From Pseudomonadota bacterium (GTDB lineage Bacteria > Bdellovibrionota_B > Oligoflexia > Oligoflexales > Bin106), in the NCBI GenBank assembly GCA_026710525.1, contig JAPOQT010000279.1, forward strand, positions 1-6,322: 6,322 nucleotides of DNA. Direction: 5' to 3'. Each line of letters begins with the position of its first letter. Positions within the stretch are counted from its first letter, which is position 1. Below are positions 1 to 6,213 of this stretch, in pieces. The position numbers were made by a program, and so were the translations under genes. Below the pieces are notes generated by a model. It worked only from the letters and a program-made list of their open reading frames with translations, ran no database searches and had not been told where the DNA came from.

Positions 1-13
1 GCTCTTCCGATCT
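1..13. other. Untrimmed Illumina adapter at contig end
   Basis: The first 13 bases, GCTCTTCCGATCT, are identical to the 3' end of the common Illumina sequencing adapter; the reverse complement is AGATCGGAAGAGC. Genomic sequence probably begins at base 14. The ftsA frame happens to stay open through the adapter, so the last four codons and part of a fifth in that frame are artificial. Confidence 0.93.
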
Positions 14-1302
14 TGATTACTTGCTTTTTGGGTCACTGGCGGCGCTTTTTGCACATCAAGCCATGCCAGGTATAAAAGACCACACACGGTGGCATAAGGA
101 CTTGACTCAGACAGGCGATTATCTGGGTGAGACGTTTGATTAGTGAGCTTCGGTAATGACGGTTTTTGTTGCGACACATAAACCGACTTCTCCCATGCGA
201 GAAATTGATTTAAACTTGCCAACTCACTTCCACCACCGGTTAATATTAAACCTGAATGAAGTAAGCCGGCCATATCGCCTAATTGTTGTTTCGTGAGTTC
301 ATACAACTCTGACACGCGACATGATAAGATTTTATACACATGCTCTGCTGTCACCGTCACCTGACGACCGGACCTTTGGCAAACAGTGACACCACTATCT
401 GCCTGCTTGTCACTCCTGTCAGCGATATAATTAAGACCAAAATAATGTTTGATCTGATGAGCATCTTCGGGACTGATTCTCAAACATGTTGCTAAATCTT
501 GGCTAATAATCTGGCCACCAACATTAATGGTAAACATTTTCACCGGCTTACCATCTTTAAACGCGATCCCATCAGATGTACCGCCACCAATATCAACCAC
601 CACCACACCTTGACGCTTTTGTTCGTATGGCACAACCACAGACGCCGATGCATAAGGTTCTGCATAGAGCTTCTTCACTTTTAAACCACAGATATTACAC
701 AGCCGAATTAGGTCCCTAAGGTAGTTGGTATCAGCTTCAATCACAAATGATGATCCCTTAAGGAAGTCTCCTGAAAACCCTGTGGCACAATCGACAAACT
801 CCCGGGAATCCACCTGATAATGAATAGGAATATTATGTAATACTTCATAGTTCTGATCAATAGGACGACCACATTTTTTCATAAGGGATAACTGGTCTTC
901 TTTGGTGATGGTGTCGCCACCGAGATCAAGAGTTGCATGAGCAATACGACTGCGAAGGTGGGAACCAGCGACACCTAAATAAACCTGTTTAATATCTCGA
1001 GCAAACTCTTTCTCTGCTAAGTACATTAAACGATCAAGTGCCTTCTGGGCTTCTCCCATATGACAAATCATTCCCCGCCTCATACCACCTGAAGGCACGA
1101 CTGCTTTCTGGATCATAGGTTTTTCATGTTTTTCTGTAGCTTGGATTGTCGCCAGACAAAATTTCGTCGTACCAAGATCAAGGGCAAAAATGTCACCACA
1201 TGACACCCCGCCAATGTGGGTCGTATTGTGTCCTTCTCGTTTTCTCCGAATAGGAACCACATCTTCCTGGCTATAAACTTTATGATGAGATCGTTCAAGC
1301 AT
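14..1302 (-). CDS. ftsA: Cell division protein FtsA (3' end missing)
   Basis: FtsA is the actin-like ATPase that tethers FtsZ filaments to the inner membrane and recruits later divisome proteins. The frame is open for about 430 codons from ATG 1302 to the contig end. Actin-fold motifs are in order: phosphate-1 loop DLGTTK at residues 42-47, a 1C-type subdomain around 118-195 ending in GFSG near 175-178, phosphate-2 loop DIGGGTSD at 237-244, and the adenosine motif LTGGGSE at 354-360. SPYATVCGLL at 401-410 matches the conserved C-terminal stretch. The C-terminal membrane-targeting helix is not seen because the gene is cut. The start lies 8 bp after the ftsQ stop, so the two genes are probably co-transcribed; only a weak GAGA lies upstream. 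The motif is preceded by about 35 residues (basic RRKRE at 19-23), more than in E. coli FtsA, and there is no better internal start. Identification is secure; the C-terminus is unknown. Confidence 0.93.
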
Positions 1303-1310
1303 GACAGTTC

Positions 1311-2318
1311 TCAGAATTTTTGTGACACCGTTTTAATCACCGCCTTACCCTTGTAATCTAGTTCGATTTTTTCAATTTTTTTATGGGAATCTTCTGCCTG
1401 GTTTAACAGTGACTTTAATCGTGAAATTTTTTTACTAAAAGGTGGATGACCTAATGTGACTTGTGTCGGACCAGCTAACACCATTTTCACACCACGAAAC
1501 GCATGATGATCTAGAGTAATCACTTGAAACCCTTTATCACGAACGAGTAATAGGAGATCAATAAGCAGACGCAACTTGGTGGTAATCTCTTCAGAGACAA
1601 TGAGTTTATTATGTGACGTAAGCTTAAACACAGGAATGCTATCATCAAAAACGCCACTGAAACGAGTGAGCTTTGGTGCTGTTTGGCTTATGACCCCAAA
1701 AATCTGACCTGACTCAGACACATACCTAAGCTTATCTGCCTGAATCACAGCAATAGGCTTTGGCGCACTTACTTTAACCACAATATTGGCTGGCCCTCTC
1801 CGGGACACAATCACTCGATCGTAATCGGATTCATAGGTGAGATAACGGGCTAAAAAGTTTAACTCATCTCGGTGAGCGGTGCGTAAAAATTTGAGACTCG
1901 CTTCGGTGATATCTTGATAAGAAGAGTCATGTGATGTGAGATCCTGATCCGATTCTACAGATACTTGCCAATGGTTGGTCGCTGGAATGATTTGGGAGCC
2001 ATCACGAGCAACTATGAGTTTTTTTAAAGTTGGTATTGTTCTGGCATCACTACTATGACTAGGATTCATACCAAGTAATTCCGGTAAGGTAGGGGTGAGT
2101 AGTGATTCACTTCTCAGGATAACAATATATGCCACACATCCAAGTAGGACTAGGCCAATCGTACTAGGTAGAACGTAATATCGAAACCTCGTCCCCGTCA
2201 TCCAGTGACGAACACCTGTGATACTCCACCAGCTTGCTCCCTGTTGACTATGTCTTCGTGGGTACTTACTCGGCTTTTGCCCAGTAAGAAGTTGACGGCG
2301 ATGACGGCGAATAAACAT
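1311..2318 (-). CDS. ftsQ: Cell division protein FtsQ
   Basis: FtsQ is the bitopic inner-membrane divisome protein whose periplasmic part links FtsB/FtsL to the early division proteins. The 335-residue product has a long, strongly basic cytoplasmic tail (many Arg/Lys in residues 1-46) and one membrane segment at about 47-68 (VLPSTIGLVLLGCVAYIVIL). A periplasmic region follows. FtsQ-type signals are KVSAPKPIAVIQADKLRYVS with SGQIFGV just after it, a GPTQVTLG strand followed by a KISRLKSLL helix, and a C-terminal IEKIELDYKGKAVIK strand matching the family's 'ID-x-x-DLRY-x-x-x-AVK' ending. The POTRA part (about 75-150) is poorly conserved by eye. Length is above the usual ~250-290. Start ATG 2318 has a good Shine-Dalgarno. 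It lies directly downstream of a dead murC 3' copy and directly upstream of ftsA, as in dcw clusters. Confidence 0.88.
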   Translation of the reverse strand: MFIRRHRRQLLTGQKPSKYPRRHSQQGASWWSITGVRHWMTGTRFRYYVLPSTIGLVLLGCVAYIVILRSESLLTPTLPELLGMNPSHSSDARTIPTLKKLIVARDGSQIIPATNHWQVSVESDQDLTSHDSSYQDITEASLKFLRTAHRDELNFLARYLTYESDYDRVIVSRRGPANIVVKVSAPKPIAVIQADKLRYVSESGQIFGVISQTAPKLTRFSGVFDDSIPVFKLTSHNKLIVSEEITTKLRLLIDLLLLVRDKGFQVITLDHHAFRGVKMVLAGPTQVTLGHPPFSKKISRLKSLLNQAEDSHKKIEKIELDYKGKAVIKTVSQKF

Positions 2319-2322
2319 GATA

Positions 2323-2329
2323 GCTCCCT
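2323..2329 (-). promoter_or_regulatory. Ribosome binding site of ftsQ
   Basis: On the minus strand AGGGAGC lies 4 bases upstream of the ftsQ ATG (AGGGAG-CTATC-ATG). It fixes the start at 2318. The same block, with one base changed (AAGGAGC), sits upstream of the 99-aa ORF at 4946-4952 because both lie in the direct repeat. Confidence 0.7.
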
Positions 2330-2386
2330 ACCTACCCCATAGCGTCAACTGATTATTAGGTTGAGTTATCCAAACAAAATTCATAT

Positions 2387-2588
2387 TCACGTAGGACTTA
2401 GGTAGGATAGAAGATTCTGCGTTGCTTCTCCGCTCTTACCTGTTCCCATTACGAGCATAACATGTCTTTACTGAAGCAGACTTAGTTCAGCAGTGACAAC
2501 CTGCCCAGTTTGCTGATCATCAGCTAAATAGGCAGACGACGAACCTATGAAAATTGCATAATCAGTGCGCCAAAGGTTTTTGGATCAT
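2387..2588 (-). pseudogene. Decayed 3' fragment of murC
   Basis: The minus strand encodes the last ~67 residues of MurC in broken form. With a frame correction it reads DPKTFGALIMQFS-stop-VRRL, then (one base missing) AYLADDQQTGQVV, TAELSLLQ-stop-RHVM, and LVMGTGKSGEATQ to the terminal YLSPT-stop. The intact gene has the same string at residues 335-401, with Gln at both nonsense positions (349 and 375). The stop codon at 2387-2389 is in the equivalent place. The glycine-rich MGAGKSG motif is MGTGKSG here. It has no start and no 5' part, so it cannot make a ligase. It most likely arose when the DNA between the two repeats was inserted, and has since drifted without selection. Confidence 0.9.
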
Positions 2589-2691
2589 CTTGACTTGAAC
2601 ATTTCAAAGTTACTGTTAATTCGAAATCGACGTTTATATTTTGAATATCGATCAGAACAGAAAGTCATTTTCATTTAATCTGCCCTGATAT

Positions 2692-3413
2692 TTGAGCGAT
2701 AATAAAAATTTAAGGAAGGATGATCTTAATGAAGTACTTAAGTTTGCCGTGCTTATGATCCAGGTAGAAAAGACGAAGCTCACGGCAACTTGAAAGACAC
2801 TTTCATGTCGTTTCGCTCTCTAGCTTAAAACCCTTCGAGTACGGGAAGCATGGCAGAACTACTCGCTATTATCAAAAGTACTTTCGTAACGGGAAACAAA
2901 CTAGGGGATGTATCCTCTTCCGGGTGACCCTATGGAAAAGCTTATGTTCATGATTCTTGACATTTCTGCTTTTCAGCAATGCCCTGAACATCTTGGCGTT
3001 GAGAAGATTAAAAGTATAGCCAAGCACAATAACCTACCAATGTAGCTATTCAGATCATAGATTATATTAATACAAAGCCACCCAAAATTGATCGTGTTAC
3101 CGTAAATGAACAGAAAGCGGATTAAAAATTCAGCTTTTGGTTATTGATAACACCACTTCCATGTTCTTACCGTCACAATCAGGTGCTACTAAAGCTGCAG
3201 TGATCCTTTAAAGCTGAGGATGATAACTGGGATGCCAATAACCATGCGAAGCTGAAACCGATGGTACCAGCTCTACCAGTTTTACCTCAGGATCTCCAGG
3301 CAAAATCACAAACCTAGCTCCTGGTGAACACAGATAAGATCAAGCCACCACCGGGAAGCAGCATCTAGATTCTAGATAAGGAGGGTTTTAGTATAGATAT
3401 CAACCCATAGAAG
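2692..3413 (+). pseudogene. Probable decayed gene, unknown family, plus strand
   Basis: No intact gene lies between 2589 and 3537. The plus strand holds a chain of protein-like open stretches that follow each other across frames: 2692-2793 (DLNEVLKFAVLMIQVEKTKL), 2793-2927 (one internal stop; MAELLAIIKSTFVTGNKLG), 2932-3045 (starts MEKLMFMILDISAFQQCPEH), 3048-3125 (IQIIDYINTKPPKIDRVTVN), 3131-3211 (QLLVIDNTTSMFLPSQSG) and 3210-3413 (two internal stops; LKPMVPALPVLPQDLQ). The pieces abut with little gap, which suggests one former ORF of about 240 codons broken by several indels and stops. I recognise no family. It runs opposite to every neighbour, consistent with imported DNA. The reading is subjective: chance open frames of 25-45 codons are common at this base composition. 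Bases 2589-2691 are AT-rich and show nothing I can name. Confidence 0.4.
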
Positions 3414-3475
3414 CGTTTTGGAGCTTTCATACCTAGCCTTTAACGCCTGATGATCGCCAAGAGGTAAATCCTGAC

Positions 3476-3529
3476 GAAAGCAGTCAGACTATCATCGCAA
3501 TATTCTCATTTTTCATGGTTACTGCTTTC
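3476..3529. repeat. 9-bp inverted repeat downstream of lipoprotein gene
   Basis: GAAAGCAGT at 3476-3484 is perfectly repeated in inverted form (ACTGCTTTC) at 3521-3529, separated by 36 bp. It lies just past the lipoprotein stop codon. The large spacer and the lack of a T-run make it a poor intrinsic terminator. It could be chance. The rest of 3414-3537 holds nothing else I can identify. Confidence 0.3.
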
Positions 3530-3537
3530 ATAAGAAT

Positions 3538-4494
3538 TCATCTCTCATCTGACAGCGCCATGGTCCTAACATACCTTGAACTGCTCTCATGCTGCGCAAG
3601 CTCTTTTGCGGTGGTAATAAAACGCGTCATCATCACAGGAGTGCTTTCAGGATCCTGAGCTAAAGACTGAGAAATCTGATGTAAATCTTTTTTATCCGGC
3701 ATCGTACCACGAGTCATACTCCAAAGCACTTTACGCGTAAACCCAAGACTCTCTAGCGCAGATAAGTCACCTTCTCTTCCACGATCTAAAGCTTGAAGAA
3801 GATCCGAAGCAGCATGCTCCGACATTTCAAAAACATAAGAAAAATCTTGAGTTGAAATCAGCTCAAGAGCTGGCACACCATAAGCTACACTGTCTAAGAT
3901 CGTAGTAAGATCGTACTTTAATGCATCACCTGAATGAGACCTCGAACCATAATGAGTATGATCTTGTAACTCTGTATGGTTATGCTGATGGGTGGCAGAA
4001 TCATGATAATGCCACGGCGTTCCTGCGTCATAACAAACATATTCGTTTCTGCAGGTGTTTTTTTTGCTGCCATAGCGATCATAATAAACCTTGCATACCT
4101 GTTCGGTGCGGCATTGTTCTTTAGCACCATAAGCTCCCCTACGACGAGTCCATCCATCATCATCAACACAGTGACCACGAGCGGGATTATATCGATAACC
4201 CTGATCACACCTCCTATCACGTGTGTTATTGCGCTTTCCTTTGCGGCAGCGATCTTCATGGTAATCGTAATAATAACCAGCTAGACATATGACTTCAGGG
4301 TCACCAGCCGGGGATTCATCGTTAGATGAAGATCCTTCTTCTAACTTATTAATGGATATCAGAGCTACAACTCCAGCCACCACAGCCACCGCTGCTGCAC
4401 CTTCGGCCAAATCTTTATCCTCACAGCCTCCCGCTGTTACCATCATGACAGCAGATAAAAGCAGCACACCTAATCTAGGAAAATAACTAAACAT
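3538..4494 (-). CDS. Cys/His-rich putative outer-membrane or periplasmic lipoprotein
   Basis: Unrecognised family, 318 residues from ATG 4494. The N-terminus is a lipoprotein signal (MFSYFPR, hydrophobic LGVLLLSAVMMV, then TAGGC with the acylated Cys at 24). A second Ala/Val/Gly-rich hydrophobic stretch follows at about 30-48 (AAAVAVVAGVVALISIN) and then a Ser/acidic linker. Residues 70-154 hold eight cysteines: 70, 83, 96 and 109 are each exactly 13 apart, in two CxxGYxY-like units, followed by two CR(T/N)ExVC units at 128-134 and 148-154. A His-rich stretch lies at 162-187 (HYHD, HQHNH, HTH). The remaining ~125 residues look alpha-helical and lack Cys. The even number of export-side Cys suggests disulfides and the His cluster suggests metal binding; both are inferences. 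The gene lies inside the segment bounded by the murC repeats. An in-frame GTG at 4509 overlaps the Shine-Dalgarno and is unlikely to be the start. Confidence 0.75.
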   Translation of the reverse strand: MFSYFPRLGVLLLSAVMMVTAGGCEDKDLAEGAAAVAVVAGVVALISINKLEEGSSSNDESPAGDPEVICLAGYYYDYHEDRCRKGKRNNTRDRRCDQGYRYNPARGHCVDDDGWTRRRGAYGAKEQCRTEQVCKVYYDRYGSKKNTCRNEYVCYDAGTPWHYHDSATHQHNHTELQDHTHYGSRSHSGDALKYDLTTILDSVAYGVPALELISTQDFSYVFEMSEHAASDLLQALDRGREGDLSALESLGFTRKVLWSMTRGTMPDKKDLHQISQSLAQDPESTPVMMTRFITTAKELAQHESSSRYVRTMALSDER

Positions 4495-4500
4495 ATCTGA

Positions 4501-4507
4501 TCCTCTC
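4501..4507 (-). promoter_or_regulatory. Ribosome binding site deciding the lipoprotein start
   Basis: GAGAGGA on the minus strand lies 6 bases upstream of ATG 4494. The in-frame GTG at 4509 would use part of this site as codons (GTG AGA GGA), so the ATG five codons later is the better start. It also gives a shorter, more typical lipoprotein signal n-region. Confidence 0.65.
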
Positions 4508-4630
4508 ACTTGCTTTATGAATGACTTAACACATCACCTTTAAAGACGGATTCCTTTTGCTACCACAATAGACAGCCTTCTTCCTAACATAGTTTCCCTA
4601 AATAAACAAGCGGGTTTTAAAAGATGAGCC

Positions 4631-4663
4631 CTCAAGAATTTTTAGACTTTAAAATATCTTGAG
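4631..4663 (-). terminator. Imperfect hairpin at the end of the 99-aa ORF
   Basis: Arms 4631-4644 and 4650-4663 pair over 14 positions with two mismatches around a 5-base loop; the outer 7 bp (CTCAAGA/TCTTGAG) are perfect. The hairpin overlaps the stop codon of the 99-aa ORF. No clear U-tract follows on the minus strand, only a CTTTT about 10 bases later, so termination is a weak proposal. The rest of the 147-bp gap to the lipoprotein gene shows no promoter I would defend. Confidence 0.3.
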
Positions 4664-4941
4664 AAAGTATTTCTATTTATAAGTTGTGCGAGTTGTTGCC
4701 GCGAAAGCAAAGCAACCAACTGATTTAAATCCATCAAACCCTCCTCCTCATCCATTCTACTGAGAGACATGAGGAATGCAAGCATGATTGTTAATACCAC
4801 TACTTGATGACAACAGAGCCAAATATCATCACTAAAAATCATAGGACTGTCGTGTGTGCTTTTAAGAACTGCCTGCGCAAAACTGTTATTCAAGTGGTTT
4901 AGGATTTTTTGCTCAGCTTGAAATGTTAAAGTCAGGACCAT
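4642..4941 (-). CDS. Hypothetical 99-aa protein with one membrane segment
   Basis: I do not recognise this protein. It has an amphipathic N-terminal region (about 1-38), a probable membrane helix at 42-60 (WLCCHQVVVLTIMLAFLMSL), an acidic DEEEG patch at 64-68 and a short helical C-terminus (LNQLVALLSRQQLAQLI, then a basic end). Start ATG 4941 has a strong Shine-Dalgarno. That start region, however, belongs to the direct repeat and is the counterpart of the ftsQ initiation site, so a good ribosome site is not independent evidence that this ORF is selected. The protein shows no similarity to FtsQ by eye. It follows murC by 66 bp and could be co-transcribed with it. It may be a real small membrane protein or an open frame fused by chance to a captured start. 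Confidence 0.4.
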   Translation of the reverse strand: MVLTLTFQAEQKILNHLNNSFAQAVLKSTHDSPMIFSDDIWLCCHQVVVLTIMLAFLMSLSRMDEEEGLMDLNQLVALLSRQQLAQLINRNTFSRYFKV

Positions 4942-5210
4942 GATAGCTCCTTACATACTCCCCATAGCATCAACTCATTAGGTTGAGCGATCTAGATAAA
5001 ATTCATATCACGTAGGGCTGAGATAGGATAGAAGATTTTGAGTTGCTTCTCCGCTCTTACCTGCTCCCATTACGAGAATAACATGTCTTTGCTGAAGCAG
5101 ACTTAGCTCAGCAAAAACAACTCGTCCAGTTTGCTGATAATCAGTTAAATAAGATAGACGACGAACTTGTGAAAATTTCATAATCAGTGGGCCAAAGGTT
5201 TTTGGCTCAT
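4939..5210 (-). repeat. Direct repeat copy A (3' end of intact murC plus leader)
   Basis: Same-orientation partner of 2316-2588, roughly 86% identical by hand alignment. It covers the last ~67 codons of the open murC frame, the short downstream leader, and the start codon of the 99-aa ORF. Similarity stops at that start codon. Here the reading frame is intact, whereas the other copy carries nonsense and frameshift changes. Confidence 0.93.
4946..4952 (-). promoter_or_regulatory. Ribosome binding site of the 99-aa ORF (copy of the ftsQ site)
   Basis: AAGGAGC on the minus strand, with spacing CTATC to the ATG identical to that before ftsQ. It is the repeat-derived counterpart of 2323-2329. Confidence 0.6.
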
Positions 5211-6213
5211 AGGATAAGGAAAGGCTTTGAGATGAATGAGAGTCACTACTAGGCTCATATAATGGCGCTATCACCAAATGATTCACACCGTGAAAGGTCT
5301 CGTAATAAGCTTGTTTTCTACCCATCACCCTGTTCTCTTTATGAGGCTCAAACACCACCGTTAGGTAGGCATCAGGATATGCCTCTGAAACTGCCGTAAT
5401 GGCCGCCTTAATCTTCTCAGGATTATGGGCGTAATCATCAATCACCATCATGTTGTCCCGCTGCCAAACAACATCTAATCGACGATGAACACCTGGGTAA
5501 TGATGAAAAATTTCTGTTATTTGATGATGAGTCACCTCTTTTTGATCAAGAAGGTAACTCACTGCTGCGAAAGAGGCATTTTGAATATTATGTCTGCCAA
5601 TAACAGGTAGTAATACCTCCTGAGGAAAACACTGTAATACTCTGTGGCTATAACCAAGTTTTTTCGATAAATCTTGATTCAATTCAAGGGAAAAGCGACT
5701 ACCCTTTTGGGTGACTGCCAAAACGTTAATCACAATGTCTGCCTCTGGATGAAACCCTACTGAAATCATCTGCTGAGGCAAAACGACAGAGGAGTGGTCA
5801 CTTTGGCTCTGGTGATACAGCTGATTTAAATGATGATAGAGGCACCTTATATGCTCATCGTCATAACCAAGAACGAGTAGCTCTTTGGTATGACAAGCAA
5901 AAGTCACCATCGATTCGATGAGGGACTCTTGTGAGCCATAGTACTCCAAATGGTCTGGTGAGCATGAGGTAATAACACCAATATTTGGCTGAAATAGCCT
6001 ATGACTACCATCACTCTCATCAGACTCTAACACCAGTAAATCCACCCATCCTTGAACACACCCGCTGCGATTATTGCCTTTGAGTTTGCCACCAAAAACT
6101 AAACTTGGTTGCCAATGGGCAAACACATGGAACAACATTGATGTGGTGGTTGTTTTGCCACATGTACCGGTGCACACAACAATTTTTTGAAAACACTGAG
6201 ATAGCACACACAA
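5008..6213 (-). CDS. murC: UDP-N-acetylmuramate--L-alanine ligase MurC, N-terminus missing
   Basis: MurC adds L-alanine to UDP-MurNAc with ATP, the first peptide step of peptidoglycan synthesis, in the cytoplasm. Motifs run in order through 401 residues: ATP loop GTCGKTTTT at 16-24, ESDESDGS at 63-70, SPDHLEYYG at 85-93, GRHN at 206-209, DDYAHNP at 259-265, EPHKENR at 289-295, and MGAGKSG at 382-388. MurC is normally about 450-490 residues with this loop near 110-125, so the N-terminal UDP-sugar-binding domain (~100 residues) is absent. The proposed start is TTG 6213 without a Shine-Dalgarno. Similarity to the family continues three codons further (AELL spans the start), and then TGA and TAA follow in frame, so the frame was probably longer and has been broken. 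The loop has Cys18 where MurC usually has His (GTHGKT). The central and ATP domains look well kept. It is either a recent pseudogene or an assembly error near the contig end. Confidence 0.82.
   Translation of the reverse strand: MCVLSQCFQKIVVCTGTCGKTTTTSMLFHVFAHWQPSLVFGGKLKGNNRSGCVQGWVDLLVLESDESDGSHRLFQPNIGVITSCSPDHLEYYGSQESLIESMVTFACHTKELLVLGYDDEHIRCLYHHLNQLYHQSQSDHSSVVLPQQMISVGFHPEADIVINVLAVTQKGSRFSLELNQDLSKKLGYSHRVLQCFPQEVLLPVIGRHNIQNASFAAVSYLLDQKEVTHHQITEIFHHYPGVHRRLDVVWQRDNMMVIDDYAHNPEKIKAAITAVSEAYPDAYLTVVFEPHKENRVMGRKQAYYETFHGVNHLVIAPLYEPSSDSHSSQSLSLSYEPKTFGPLIMKFSQVRRLSYLTDYQQTGRVVFAELSLLQQRHVILVMGAGKSGEATQNLLSYLSPT

Larger units (their letters stand above)
2316..2588 (-). repeat. Direct repeat copy B (murC 3' end plus ftsQ leader)
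   Basis: This stretch aligns over its whole length, in the same orientation, with 4939-5210. By hand I count about 33 mismatches and four short gaps, roughly 86% identity. Similarity starts exactly at the start codon of ftsQ and ends about 200 bp inside the murC coding sequence. Beyond both edges the two copies are unrelated. Copy B contains the dead murC tail and the untranslated leader with the ftsQ ribosome binding site. Confidence 0.93.

Noticed and set aside
499..684. 61-codon plus-strand open frame
   Set aside because: It lies antisense within the DIGGGTSD-containing core of ftsA, with a His/Asn-rich product typical of a shadow frame.
1113..1298. 61-codon minus-strand open frame starting 4 bases from the ftsA start
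   Set aside because: It overlaps the N-terminal ftsA codons in another frame; the ftsA frame carries the family motifs.
2590..2620. TTGACT followed by TACTGT/GTTAAT as a plus-strand promoter for the decayed gene
   Set aside because: Spacing is 15 or 19 bp and the -10 match is poor; such matches occur by chance in AT-rich DNA.
2589..3537. Possible tRNA, small RNA or CRISPR array in the gene-free stretch
   Set aside because: I saw no cloverleaf arms with a TTC loop, no regularly spaced repeats, and no hairpin with a T-run.
3918..4486. Several open frames of 65-113 codons on both strands inside the lipoprotein gene
   Set aside because: They overlap the Cys/His-rich coding region in other frames. 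Their compositions (runs of Ile/Met or His/Asn) are what the repetitive TAT/GAT/CAT codons of that gene give when read out of frame, and none has a convincing ribosome site.
4495..4509. GTG start giving a five-residue longer lipoprotein
   Set aside because: The GTG is part of the Shine-Dalgarno for the downstream ATG and has no ribosome site of its own.
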